A DNA stretch of 64,000 nt from Piscinibacter defluvii (GTDB lineage: Bacteria; Pseudomonadota; Gammaproteobacteria; Burkholderiales; Burkholderiaceae_C), in assembly GCF_004011805.1 (NCBI RefSeq), contig NZ_RCHJ01000017.1:1-64000 (forward strand). Direction: 5' to 3'. The translations under genes and the position numbers were made by a program. Below the pieces are notes generated by a model, which searched no databases, had not been told where the DNA came from, and worked only from the letters and a program-made list of their open reading frames with translations. This document shows, one piece after another, positions 26,461 through 34,652 of the stretch. The stretch's first letter is position 1. The number at the start of each line of letters is the position of its first letter.

Positions 26461-27495
26461 ATGACAGCAGTTGTCAGAGCCATCGACGTTGGCTTCGGCT
26501 ACACCAAGTACACGACGGGCGGGACGGCCGCCGACATCCGCTGCGTCAGCTTCCCGTCACTCGCTTGCCTCAGCACGCGCGATCCGTCGGCATCCTTGGG
26601 CGCGGAACGCCGGCGGACGTTTGCGATCCCGATCAAGAGCGTCTTCTACGAGGTCGGCCCGGACGTGGTCCTCGCCGGAGACGGATTCCGCGCCACGCAG
26701 ATCCACCACCGCTACATCGACACACCGGAGTACCTGGCGCTGGCGCGTGGCGCCATGCGCTCGATGAAGGTGGAGCACATCGACCTCTTGGTGGTCGGCC
26801 TGCCCGTGGCGACCTTCGCTGCGGACAAGACCGCGCTCGAAAAGCTGATGACCGGCCGGCACGACGTGGGCGGCGGAAAGTCGGTGCAAGTGCTCAAGGC
26901 GCTGGCCATGGCCCAGCCACACGGCGCGTTGATCGACTATGCGGACCAGCACGACCGCGTGCTCGCGATGCAGGACGAACAAAGCTTGGTCATCGACCCC
27001 GGCTCTCGCACCTTCGACTGGCTGGTGGCGCGCGGCATGAAGCTGTCGCACAAGCGCAGCCATTCGGTCGACCGCGGGGTGGCCGACATCCTGAACCTCA
27101 TCGCGGACGACGTGAGCGTGGAGATCGGCTCCACCTACACCGGCCTGGACAGCATCGACCACGCGTTGAGGACCGGCAAGGCGTTGACCGTGTACCAGAA
27201 GACCTATCAGCTCTCGCGGATGAGGCCGATGGTCGAGAGCATCGCCCGGCAGGCCGTCGCGGCCATGATGCGGCGCATCGGGCCCGCCTACGACGTGCGC
27301 AACGTGATCCTGGTCGGCGGCGGCGCCTTCCTGTTCCGCAAGGCGGTCAAGCAGGCGTTCGCGTCGCATGAGGTGTTGGAGGTCAAGGAGCCGATGTTCG
27401 CGAACGTGCGCGGGTATCAGATCGCGGGTTCCAACTATGTGGCCGCAGCCACGCAGGGCGCGGGCGTTGTGGTGGCGGAAGGGGGCAGGGCATGA
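26461..27495 (+). CDS. ParM/StbA-like actin-fold ATPase
   Basis: A 344-residue member of the plasmid-segregation actin family. Phosphate-1 loop AIDVGFGYTK (residues 7-16), phosphate-2 loop LVIDPGSRTFDWL and adenosine motif NVILVGGGAFLF are all visible. ParM filaments push DNA copies apart with the help of an adaptor bound to a centromere. The ATG at 26461 follows TGGAGGAACTCC. Its stop overlaps the next gene by four bases, making it the head of a four-gene unit that ends with a Cas4-like nuclease. Confidence 0.85.
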   Translation: MTAVVRAIDVGFGYTKYTTGGTAADIRCVSFPSLACLSTRDPSASLGAERRRTFAIPIKSVFYEVGPDVVLAGDGFRATQIHHRYIDTPEYLALARGAMRSMKVEHIDLLVVGLPVATFAADKTALEKLMTGRHDVGGGKSVQVLKALAMAQPHGALIDYADQHDRVLAMQDEQSLVIDPGSRTFDWLVARGMKLSHKRSHSVDRGVADILNLIADDVSVEIGSTYTGLDSIDHALRTGKALTVYQKTYQLSRMRPMVESIARQAVAAMMRRIGPAYDVRNVILVGGGAFLFRKAVKQAFASHEVLEVKEPMFANVRGYQIAGSNYVAAATQGAGVVVAEGGRA

Positions 27496-27794
27496 GTGCG
27501 GTCGACACGAAGGTGGATCGCAGCGTCAGGCTGCTCTTCGAGTTGTCGCGCGACGACAACCCGCGGCTGTTCGACGACCTGATGCGATTCAACAAGGGCC
27601 CCAAGCGGGTCAACCGGCTGCGGTTCCTCGCCCACGAAGGCCTGCTGGCGCAGCAGTGGCTTCTTGGCATGACCGTTGCGGCGCCGGTGCCGATGGCGGC
27701 CGCGCCAAGGGCGCTGCCGCATGTCGGCGTGGACCCAGCTGTGGCGCGCCAGACCAGCCAGGCGTTCGAGGTCAGTGGCGGTGCGGAGGATTGA
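27492..27794 (+). CDS. small protein downstream of parM-like gene, possible StbB/ParR-type adaptor
   Basis: A 100-residue protein (MSAVDTKVDRSVRLLFELSRDDNP...) overlapping the ParM-like gene by ATGA. The middle (GPKRVNRLRFLAHEGLLAQQ) resembles the short Arg/Leu-rich helices of partition adaptor proteins. An Ala/Pro-rich tail follows. Position and size match the DNA-binding partner usually encoded after parM/stbA. The fold itself cannot be confirmed by eye. Confidence 0.5.
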   Translation: MSAVDTKVDRSVRLLFELSRDDNPRLFDDLMRFNKGPKRVNRLRFLAHEGLLAQQWLLGMTVAAPVPMAAAPRALPHVGVDPAVARQTSQAFEVSGGAED

Positions 27795-28249
27795 TGGGAC
27801 GCCGATGCAAGAAGAAAGGCGCGGTCAGCGCCTCGGCGCTGTCGCAGATGGGAGTCTGCGAGCGGCTGGTCGTTTTCGAGCACTTTGAGGGAAAGCGGCC
27901 GACACCCGCGCAGAGGGTGGCCCTGAAGCGCGGGCTGCGGGCGCATCGGCAGTTCGCGTCCGAAGGCGCGTCGGGAGCAGGCCGAAGAGGGCGCTGCTTC
28001 ATCGCCACGCATGTCTTTGGTGAAGGGCCGGAGACGCAAGTCCTGCGTTGCTTCCGCGATCGGTACCTTCGACCCACGCGTGCAGGACGGAGCCTGATCC
28101 TTGCGTACTACCGATTGGCGCCGACCGTGTGCCGGGCGATGGAAAGGTGGCCGATGACGCGGTCCGCGGTGAGGGCAGCGATCAAGCCGCTGGTTTGGTT
28201 CGCCACCTGTCTGCTCGCTGATCACGAGGCAAGCCATGCCAGCGACTGA
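27794..28249 (+). CDS. CFI-box domain protein
   Basis: A 151-residue protein whose C-terminal half matches the CFI-box pattern: RCFIATHVFGEGPETQVL (68 onward), FRDRYL (87-92), then a Gly-Arg and LAYYRLAP (103-110). This motif occurs at the end of many bacterial proteins and has no known activity. Six further cysteines or charged patches give no clear metal site. The ATG shares one base with the preceding stop (TGATG), and the gene overlaps the next by 14 bases. Its presence between a segregation ATPase and a nuclease is unusual. Confidence 0.6.
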   Translation: MGRRCKKKGAVSASALSQMGVCERLVVFEHFEGKRPTPAQRVALKRGLRAHRQFASEGASGAGRRGRCFIATHVFGEGPETQVLRCFRDRYLRPTRAGRSLILAYYRLAPTVCRAMERWPMTRSAVRAAIKPLVWFATCLLADHEASHASD

Positions 28250-28775
28250 GCTCGGGATTCTTCTCGCCGGTTGCGTTGTCTGCGTGACAGCGGTCTGGGC
28301 TGCAGCACGCACTGTTCGCAGGCTCTCCCTGAAGGTCGATGAATGGATGCCCGAGGGGTTGAGGGATCACACGCTCGCCTACTCGGAGCGGACATTCAGG
28401 TCGGGTGACGACATGCAGGTGGTCGCCCGCGTGGATCGCGCTTTCCGAGGGCCCACCGGGCTGATCGTTCTGGTCGAACTCAAGACGCGACAAGCCGACA
28501 GGGTCCATCTGTCGGACATCATCGAACTGTCGGCGCAACGCGTCGCGCTGGCGGGAGAGACAGGGGAGCCGGTGGCTCGAATCGCGTGGGTTGTCGTGGA
28601 GTCTGCCGGACGGCGAACCGCCCATCGGGTCACTCTGTTGACGCCCCGGGCCGTTTGGGATCTTGCTGCGCGACGCGAGGCCCTTCTGGCGGGCGCTGAG
28701 GCGCCCAACTACCCGACTACGGGGGGAGTGTGCATGACATGCCCGCACCGAAGCCAGTGCCGCCTGAGCCACTGA
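28236..28775 (+). CDS. membrane-anchored Cas4-like PD-(D/E)XK nuclease
   Basis: A 179-residue protein with one N-terminal membrane helix (residues 6-24). A PD-(D/E)XK nuclease core follows: Asp67 in ARVDRAF, Glu81 and Lys83 in LVELKTRQ, and Gln101 in the next helix. The C-terminus has GVCMTCPHRSQC, with cysteines at 166, 169 and 175, the arrangement that holds an iron-sulfur cluster in Cas4 and AddB. The fourth, N-terminal cluster cysteine is not evident unless a cysteine in the helix serves. There is no CRISPR array or other cas gene nearby. DNA processing for the element is inferred. Confidence 0.7.
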   Translation: MPATELGILLAGCVVCVTAVWAAARTVRRLSLKVDEWMPEGLRDHTLAYSERTFRSGDDMQVVARVDRAFRGPTGLIVLVELKTRQADRVHLSDIIELSAQRVALAGETGEPVARIAWVVVESAGRRTAHRVTLLTPRAVWDLAARREALLAGAEAPNYPTTGGVCMTCPHRSQCRLSH

Positions 28776-28870
28776 GCCGCGTCACTCGGTCGAGAGAGCC
28801 TCCCACTCACGACGCATCGCGCGCCATCCCTTGCCATCCAGCGATTGGAGTGCTGACATGCATTGTCATT

Positions 28871-28892
28871 CATTCTAATAAACGTTAGAGTG
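28871..28892 (+). promoter_or_regulatory. AT-rich inverted repeat, probable ArsR/BigR-type operator
   Basis: TCTAA-TAAACG-TTAGA (28874-28889) lies in an AT-rich patch ending 9 bases before the ATG of the MFS gene. Such short, AT-rich dyads are typical of ArsR-family repressor sites, and an ArsR-rhodanese gene is second in the operon, so self-regulation is likely. Confidence 0.55.
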
Positions 28893-28897
28893 TAAGT

Positions 28898-30094
28898 ATG
28901 AAGGCTATCCAATCATCGATGCATCGGCAAGTCCTGCTGCTCGCGACGGCGCAGGCGTTGTTCCAGACCGCATCGGTGATGGTGATGGCCGTCGGCGGGC
29001 TGGCCGGAGCGCTGGTTACCAGTGATCCCCGCCTGGCCACGGCACCCATCGCGGCCATGTTCCTCGGCACTGCCGTGAGCACGGTCCCGGCGTCGATGTG
29101 GATGGAGCGCGTGGGACGCAGGCCAGGCTTCGTGTTCGGGGCAACTCTTGGAGTGCTTGCCGGCGTCGTGGCGGCGCTCGGCTTGTGGCTTGGGTCGCTG
29201 GTCGTGCTCTCGATCGGCACCTTTCTGGTCGGTGCCTATCAGGCCTTCGGGCAGTTCTATCGCTTTGCTGCCGGCGAGGTTGCCGACGACGCTTTCAGAC
29301 CACGGTCGATCTCTCTCGTGCTCGCCGGCGGCATCGTGGCTGCCTTGCTCGGGCCGGCCATCGGCAGGCTTGGCGGGCCGATGCTGTCGCCGACCTATGT
29401 CGGCTCTTTCCTGTTACTGGCGCTGGTCTCGCTGGTGGCCGCGTTGCTGCTGACCCGGCTGCAGATGCCTGCGGCACCGCCTGCACAAGCGGGTCTCGTG
29501 GCCCGCCCGCTGGCCCTGATCGTCCGGCAGCCGACTTACCTGGTGGCGCTGTTCGCCGCCGCTACGGGCTACGGCGTGATGATCCTGGCGATGACCGCGA
29601 CGCCGATCGCGATGACTCATCACCACCATGCATTGGCCGATGCCGCGACGGTCATCCAGCTCCATGTGCTCGGCATGTTCCTGCCGTCGTTCTTCACCGG
29701 CTCGCTGATCGCCCGCTTCGGTGTGTTGCGCGTCATGCTGACTGGTGTCGCACTGCTGACGGGACATGTCCTGACCACGCTCACCGGCACCGGATTCGAG
29801 TCCTTCGCAGCCGCGCTCATCCTGCTCGGGGTCGGCTGGAACTTCCTCTACGTCGGTGGCACGACCTTGCTGACAACGACCTATACAGCCGCCGAGCGCG
29901 GACGTGCCCAGGCCACCAACGATCTGTCGATCTTCGTGGTCGGTCTGTTGAGTTCCTTGGGCGCCGGCGCGCTGCTCGATGCGGCCGGCTGGCAGATGAC
30001 GAACCTGCTGCTGCTCCCGTGGCTCGCAACCGCCGCGCTCGCGCTGCTGGCGCTGGCATGGACGCGGCGCCAGTCGGCGACCGCCACCGCTTGA
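28898..30094 (+). CDS. MFS permease of the sulfur module
   Basis: A 398-residue inner-membrane carrier with 12 predicted helices and the MFS loop motif (MERVGRRPGFVFGATLG, about residue 69). It has no His-rich or large soluble domain. It is the first gene of a rightward unit with an ArsR-rhodanese regulator and sulfur-transfer genes, and it sits directly behind the AT-rich dyad. Transport of a sulfur oxyanion or similar compound is inferred from neighbours. The sequence alone gives only the superfamily. Confidence 0.8.
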   Translation: MKAIQSSMHRQVLLLATAQALFQTASVMVMAVGGLAGALVTSDPRLATAPIAAMFLGTAVSTVPASMWMERVGRRPGFVFGATLGVLAGVVAALGLWLGSLVVLSIGTFLVGAYQAFGQFYRFAAGEVADDAFRPRSISLVLAGGIVAALLGPAIGRLGGPMLSPTYVGSFLLLALVSLVAALLLTRLQMPAAPPAQAGLVARPLALIVRQPTYLVALFAAATGYGVMILAMTATPIAMTHHHHALADAATVIQLHVLGMFLPSFFTGSLIARFGVLRVMLTGVALLTGHVLTTLTGTGFESFAAALILLGVGWNFLYVGGTTLLTTTYTAAERGRAQATNDLSIFVVGLLSSLGAGALLDAAGWQMTNLLLLPWLATAALALLALAWTRRQSATATA

Positions 30095-30107
30095 CGAGGG
30101 CACTGCC

Positions 30108-30770
30108 ATGCGCGAACTGAAGAACCAGCTCTATGACCAGGTGGCCCGGCTCGGCAAAGCCCTGGCCAGTCCGAAGCGCCTCGAACTGATCGAACTGCTC
30201 TGCCAGTCCGAGAAGACCGTCGAGATGCTCGCGGCCCAGGCGGAGATCAGCATCAAGCTCGCCAGCGCGCACCTGAAGGAATTGCGCCTGGCGCGCCTCG
30301 TCGATACACGCCGGGACGGCAAGTACGTGCTGTACCGGCTCGCCAGTCCGGGTGTCGCCGACCTCTGGGTGAACCTTCGCTCGGAGGCCGAGGAGCGCTT
30401 GGTCGAGCTGCAGGTGGCCCTGGCCTCCCTCGTCGAGCATGGTGACGAGCTGGAAGGTGTCGATCGCGCCGGCATCCTCAAGAAGGCGAAGGCCGGTGAA
30501 GTGCTGGTGCTGGACGTGCGCCCGCCGGCGGAGTTCGCATCGGCGCACCTGCCGCATGCGCGTTCGCTGCCCGTGGACGAGTTGAAGAAGCGATTGGCCG
30601 AGCTGCCGAAGGATGTGCCGGTCGTGGCCTATTGCCGCGGCCCGTTCTGCCTGATGGCCAAAGACGCCGTCGAACTGCTGCGCAAGAAGGGCTACCGCGC
30701 CTTCCATCTGACCGATGGTGTCGCCGAGTGGCGTGCCCGAGGCCTGCCGCTCGTCGAGGGTGACGCATGA
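30108..30770 (+). CDS. ArsR-family regulator fused to a rhodanese domain
   Basis: A 220-residue protein. Residues 1-95 are an ArsR winged helix (EISIKLASAHLKELRLARLV as recognition region) with Cys32 at LLCQSE. Residues about 120-215 are a rhodanese domain with active-site loop CRGPFC (Cys176, Cys181) and the DVRPPAEF motif. This architecture belongs to repressors that sense sulfane sulfur or persulfides. Only one cysteine is in the HTH half, so the BigR-type intramolecular disulfide/polysulfide switch may instead involve the rhodanese. It overlaps the DsrE gene by four bases. Confidence 0.85.
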   Translation: MRELKNQLYDQVARLGKALASPKRLELIELLCQSEKTVEMLAAQAEISIKLASAHLKELRLARLVDTRRDGKYVLYRLASPGVADLWVNLRSEAEERLVELQVALASLVEHGDELEGVDRAGILKKAKAGEVLVLDVRPPAEFASAHLPHARSLPVDELKKRLAELPKDVPVVAYCRGPFCLMAKDAVELLRKKGYRAFHLTDGVAEWRARGLPLVEGDA

Positions 30771-31117
30771 GGACGCTGCTGATCCTCAACGACGCGCCCT
30801 ATGGCAGCGAGCGCACCTACAACGGCGCGCGTCTGGCGGGTTCCCTGGCGAAGCAGGAGGGCAACGAGGTGCGCGTGTTTCTGATCGGTGATGCAGCGTC
30901 CGCTGCGCACCGCTTGCAGAAGGTTCCCGCCGGCTTCTACAACCTCGAGGTGATGCTGGGGTCGGTCGTGAAACACGGCGGCACGATCGGCGTCTGCGGC
31001 ACCTGCATGGACGCGCGCGGCATCGGTGTCGACGACCTCGTGGCCGGCTCGCACCGCAGCAGCCTCGACGAACTCACCCAGTGGACCACCTGGGCCGACA
31101 AGGTCCTGGTGTTCTGA
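30767..31117 (+). CDS. DsrE/DsrF-like sulfur-relay protein
   Basis: A 116-residue soluble protein of the DsrE family (MRTLLILNDAPYGSERTYNGARLAG...). The conserved cysteine motif is present as GVCGTCMDARGI, like the persulfide-carrying cysteine of TusD/DsrE. It probably accepts or passes sulfane sulfur between the rhodanese and downstream enzymes. It is tightly coupled to the ArsR-rhodanese gene (ATGA) and 14 bases from the next gene. Confidence 0.85.
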   Translation: MRTLLILNDAPYGSERTYNGARLAGSLAKQEGNEVRVFLIGDAASAAHRLQKVPAGFYNLEVMLGSVVKHGGTIGVCGTCMDARGIGVDDLVAGSHRSSLDELTQWTTWADKVLVF

Positions 31118-31131
31118 ACGAGGAGGCCCGC

Positions 31132-31887
31132 ATGTTCTTCCGCCAACACGCCGCAGCCAACGCGACGCTGTCGTACTTCTTCGGCTGTGCCGGGCACCAA
31201 AAGGCCGTGGCGGTCGATGTCGTGGCCGGCGACGAGGACTGGTTCATCGCCGAGGCGGAGAAGGCTGGTGTCCGCATCGCCTTTGTCATCGACACCCATG
31301 TGCACGCCGATCACTACTCGGGTGGCCCGGAACTGGCCCGTCGCGTGCAGGCTCCCTACTGCCTGCACGAGAGCAACCAGGGCCGGGTCTCGTTCGCCTT
31401 CCAACCGCTGCGCGATGGTCAGCGGCTGGAAGCCGGCAATGTGCTCGTCGATGTACTTCATACACCCGGCCACACGCCGGACAGCATCTGCTTGCTGGTG
31501 CGCGACCTGCGACGCGGCGACGAACCCTGGTTCCTCATCACGGGCGACACGCTGTTCGTCGGTGCCGTGGGTCGGCCGGATCTCGCGGGTCGCGAGCGGG
31601 AGATGGCCGCGCAGCTCCACGACACGCTGCAGCACAAGCTGATGACGCTGCCGCCCGAGCTGGAGATCTACCCGGGGCACCAAGCCGGCAGTGCTTGCGG
31701 CGCCGGCCTGTCCGGCAAACCCGCATCGACGATCGGCTTCGAGAAGCGCTTCAACCCGATGCTGTCGATGGGGAGGGACGAGTTCGTCGCGGCCCTGACG
31801 GCGGAGATTCCGCCGCAGCCGGCCGACATGGCGAGCATCGTCGCGGCCAATCTGCGCGGGATCGCTCCGGAGCCTGCTCATCCATGA
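31132..31887 (+). CDS. metallo-beta-lactamase-fold persulfide dioxygenase-like protein
   Basis: A 251-residue enzyme of the ETHE1/BLH group. The metal motif is DTHVHADH (His56, His58, Asp60, His61), with HTPGHTPD, GDTLFVGAVGRPDL and YPGHQAGSACG following, as in glutathione persulfide dioxygenases. It would oxidise persulfide sulfur to sulfite with one mononuclear iron. The ATG at 31132 has GAGGAGG before it; a longer frame would overlap the DsrE gene. It overlaps the next gene by four bases. Confidence 0.85.
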   Translation: MFFRQHAAANATLSYFFGCAGHQKAVAVDVVAGDEDWFIAEAEKAGVRIAFVIDTHVHADHYSGGPELARRVQAPYCLHESNQGRVSFAFQPLRDGQRLEAGNVLVDVLHTPGHTPDSICLLVRDLRRGDEPWFLITGDTLFVGAVGRPDLAGREREMAAQLHDTLQHKLMTLPPELEIYPGHQAGSACGAGLSGKPASTIGFEKRFNPMLSMGRDEFVAALTAEIPPQPADMASIVAANLRGIAPEPAHP

Positions 31888-33173
31888 ATCCGGCTGCGGC
31901 CTTCGGCATCCGCGCCAACCTGGGCCAGGTGCTGCATCAGCTGCTGCAGGTCCTGCTCGTCGGCATGACCATCGGCATGATGCGCAACGTCGTCCCGGCG
32001 CTGGCCGAGACCGAGTTCGGCGTGCCGCGCGGCTCGTTCATGCTCCTGGTGGCCTTCGTCGTGGCCTTCGGCTTCGTGAAGGGGGCGATGAACTTCGTCG
32101 CCGGTCGCCTGGCCGAGCGCATCGGGCGCAAGCAGGTGCTGCTGGTCGGCTGGTTGGTGGCCTGGCCGATTCCGCCGCTGGTGTACTTCGCGCCCTCGTG
32201 GGGCTGGATCGTGGCCGCGACGGTGCTGCTGGGCGTGAACCAGGGCCTCACCTGGTCGATGACGCAGACCGCCAAGCTCGATCTGACCCGTGCCGACCAG
32301 CGCGGGCTGGTCATCGGGCTGAACGAGTTCGCCGGCTACGTCGGCGTGGCCATCGCCGGCATCGCCACGGGCTATGCGGCCTCGTTGTGGGGCGCGCGGG
32401 ACGGACTCATTTGGTTCGGCGCGGTGGTCATCGGGCTGGCGACCCTACTCGCGTGGATCGGCGTGGCCGAGACGCTGCCATGGGCACAGGCCGAGGTGAA
32501 GCGGCATGCGATGCCGTCAGCGTCGTCGTTGCGCCCGCGCTATCCGAGCGGAGTCAGCGAGCGGCCGACGACCCGAGAGGTGTTTGCGCTGATGAGCTGG
32601 CGTGATCGCCGCATGGCCGCGCTGTGCCAGGCTGGCCTGGTGGAGAAGTTCGTCGACGCGCTGGTCTGGGCCTTCTGGCCGATCTATCTGCATCAGCAAG
32701 GTGTCGGCCTGCCCGGCATCGGCTGGATCGTCGGCGTCTATGGCTTCACCTGGGGCGCCGCGCAGTTCTTCACCGGCAAGCTGTCCGATCGTTTGGGGCG
32801 GCACCAGCTCAACGCCTGGGGTATGTGGATCTGCGGCGCGGGCGTGGCGCTCATGCCGCTGGGCTCAGGGGCAGGGTGGTGGAGCACCTCGGCCGCCGTC
32901 GCTGGTCTGGGCATGGCGATGCTGTACCCGAACCTGAGCGCCGCTGTCGCCGACATCGCGCATCCCAACTGGCGGGCTTCGGCCATTGGCATCTACCGCT
33001 TCTGGCGCGATCTGGGCTACGGCATCGGCGCGCTTGGGCTTGGTGCGGCGGCCGCCCTGGGCGGGCAGCTCGAAAGCGCCTTCTGGTTCGTGGCCGTCGC
33101 GATGCTGGCGTCGGGCGCCGTGCTGCATCGCTGGGGCGAGGAGACACACCCTCGCCTGAACCCCGCCACCTGA
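31884..33173 (+). CDS. second MFS permease of the sulfur module
   Basis: A 429-residue protein with 12 predicted helices, the MFS motif (GRLAERIGRKQVLLVGW, about residue 73) and its repeat in the second half (GKLSDRLGRHQLNAWG). A hydrophilic central loop (PSASSLRPRYPSGVSERPTTRE) joins the halves. It overlaps the dioxygenase gene (ATGA). Export of the product sulfite, or of thiosulfate, would fit the pathway but is inference. It is not closely similar to the first MFS protein by eye. Confidence 0.8.
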   Translation: MNPAAAFGIRANLGQVLHQLLQVLLVGMTIGMMRNVVPALAETEFGVPRGSFMLLVAFVVAFGFVKGAMNFVAGRLAERIGRKQVLLVGWLVAWPIPPLVYFAPSWGWIVAATVLLGVNQGLTWSMTQTAKLDLTRADQRGLVIGLNEFAGYVGVAIAGIATGYAASLWGARDGLIWFGAVVIGLATLLAWIGVAETLPWAQAEVKRHAMPSASSLRPRYPSGVSERPTTREVFALMSWRDRRMAALCQAGLVEKFVDALVWAFWPIYLHQQGVGLPGIGWIVGVYGFTWGAAQFFTGKLSDRLGRHQLNAWGMWICGAGVALMPLGSGAGWWSTSAAVAGLGMAMLYPNLSAAVADIAHPNWRASAIGIYRFWRDLGYGIGALGLGAAAALGGQLESAFWFVAVAMLASGAVLHRWGEETHPRLNPAT

Positions 33174-33199
33174 TTCCCTGTGCATCCATCGGAGACTCC

Positions 33200-33658
33200 G
33201 TGACCTCACACCGCCTTGCCCTGTCCTTCGTTCTTGTCACCTTCACCGCGCTGACACCGGCCGCCCACGCGCAGGTCGACAAGGCCACGGCCAACGCCAT
33301 CGAGGGCTATTTCGACTTCGTCGACTACAACAGCGGCACCCTGATGGCGGAGCAGATTCCTGCTGACGACTACAAGAAGCTGTTCGTGCTTGATGTGCGC
33401 GACGCCGGGCAGTTCGCCATGGACCACATCCCCGGCGCCGTCAACATCGAGTGGCGCAAGGTGTTCGCGGAGCGCGGCAAGCTGCCCAAGGACAAGACCA
33501 TCCTCGTCTACTGCAACACCAGTTCGTTCTCGGGCCAGGTGGCAATGGCCTTGCGCATGGACGGTTACGAGAACGTTCGCATCCTGCACGGCGGTTATGG
33601 AGAATGGAAGGCACGCGGCGGCCTGGAGGCCAACGCGCGAGCGGCGAAGAAGAGATGA
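33200..33658 (+). CDS. periplasmic rhodanese-like protein
   Basis: A 152-residue protein with GTG start (GGAG 5 bases upstream) and signal peptide ending near AHA-Q. One rhodanese domain follows, with LDVRDAGQFAMDHIPGAVNIEW and the loop VYCNTSSFSGQVA. The catalytic cysteine is thus in CNTSSFS, unlike the CRGPFC loop of the ArsR fusion. It likely carries or transfers sulfane sulfur in the periplasm. It lies 26 bases after the MFS gene. Confidence 0.8.
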   Translation: MTSHRLALSFVLVTFTALTPAAHAQVDKATANAIEGYFDFVDYNSGTLMAEQIPADDYKKLFVLDVRDAGQFAMDHIPGAVNIEWRKVFAERGKLPKDKTILVYCNTSSFSGQVAMALRMDGYENVRILHGGYGEWKARGGLEANARAAKKR

Positions 33659-33675
33659 GCAACGGAGCGCGACGC

Positions 33676-34230
33676 ATGAAACCCTTCCAACTTGCCCTGG
33701 TGGCCCTCTGTGCATGGCTGCCAGCGGCCTTTGCGCAGCACACGGGTGCGACCCATCGCGAGCACGGGGCGACCACGCCTTCCAATCAGGCCCACGGCCC
33801 TTACGCCGGCATGCAGGAGCGTGCCATCAAGGCCTTGTCCGAACAGCAGCTGAGCGACCTGCGGGCCGGCAAGGGCATGTCGCTGGCGCTGCCGGCCGAA
33901 CTGAACGGCTACCCGGGCCCCTCGCACGCGCTCGAGTTGGCCGAGCCGCTGAAGTTGACAGCCGAGCAGAAGAGCCGCACGCAGGCGCTGTTCGCACAGA
34001 TGCAGCAGGAGGCCAAATCCGCTGGGGAGGAAGTCATCACGGCCGAGGGGGCGCTCGATGCACTCTTCAAGACCAAGGCGGCCACGCCCGGCGCCCTGCG
34101 GACCGCGACGCACAACGCGGCCGTGGCGCAGGGCCAGCTTCGCGAGACCCATCTGCGCTACCACCTGGCCATAGTCGAACTGCTCTCGCCCGAGCAGGTC
34201 GCGACCTACAACCGGCTGCGCGGCTACTGA
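33676..34230 (+). CDS. Spy/CpxP-like periplasmic protein
   Basis: A 184-residue protein with a signal peptide (MKPFQLALVALCAWLPAAFA), a short His-rich start (HTGATHREHGATT) and a helical body. LTAEQKSRTQALF and LSPEQVATYNRLRGY are variants of the LTxxQ repeats of Spy/CpxP and of periplasmic metal-sensor proteins. ATG at 33676 has GGAG 9 bases upstream; an ATG at 33655 overlaps the previous stop. It ends the sulfur operon and overlaps the convergent gene by 7 bases. A chaperone or metal-binding role is inferred. Confidence 0.65.
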   Translation: MKPFQLALVALCAWLPAAFAQHTGATHREHGATTPSNQAHGPYAGMQERAIKALSEQQLSDLRAGKGMSLALPAELNGYPGPSHALELAEPLKLTAEQKSRTQALFAQMQQEAKSAGEEVITAEGALDALFKTKAATPGALRTATHNAAVAQGQLRETHLRYHLAIVELLSPEQVATYNRLRGY

Positions 34231-34652
34231 GGCAAGAGCGCTGCGACCGGCGGGCACCGGCCCGGGTCGGCGCGACGCCAGACCTGCGTCTGGCAGATGA
34301 ACAGCACGCAGCCGTCGACGACCAGCCGTTCCGGCGACTGCAGGTGGAGCGAACCCTTGTAGTCGCGCCCGTCCTCCGGGTTGTAGAGGCGCCCGCCGCG
34401 CCAGAAGCCGGCTTCGGCGGCCTGCATCCGGTCGATCACCAGGCGACCGACGAGCGGGCTCTTGTCGGCTACGTTCTTCGGCGCTTCGTCCCACAGCCAC
34501 ACGATGCGTCCGCAGACCGCGTCGCCGCAGGGTTCGATGCGGACCTTGGCATTGAACCCGGGGGTCCACCACTCACCCGTCACGCTGGCCTGTGCGTGCA
34601 CCTGGGGCGCGGCGAGCAGCGCGCTCGTCGCGAGGATCAGCGCGGCTCTCAT
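34224..34652 (-). CDS. DUF2147-type exported protein
   Basis: A 142-residue protein with a signal peptide and the pattern GEWWTPGFNAKVRIEPCGDAVCGRIVWL, typical of DUF2147 proteins, which form a small beta-barrel in the periplasm. The conserved GGRLYNPEDGRDYKGSL region is present. Four cysteines could form disulfides. It overlaps the desaturase-family gene by four bases and is therefore second in that leftward operon. Its biochemical role is unknown. Confidence 0.75.
   Translation of the reverse strand: MRAALILATSALLAAPQVHAQASVTGEWWTPGFNAKVRIEPCGDAVCGRIVWLWDEAPKNVADKSPLVGRLVIDRMQAAEAGFWRGGRLYNPEDGRDYKGSLHLQSPERLVVDGCVLFICQTQVWRRADPGRCPPVAALLPQ

Noticed and set aside
28236-28775. CRISPR-Cas locus suggested by the Cas4-like gene
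   Set aside because: I found no repeat-spacer array and no other cas gene in the window; the nuclease belongs to the ParM-like unit instead.
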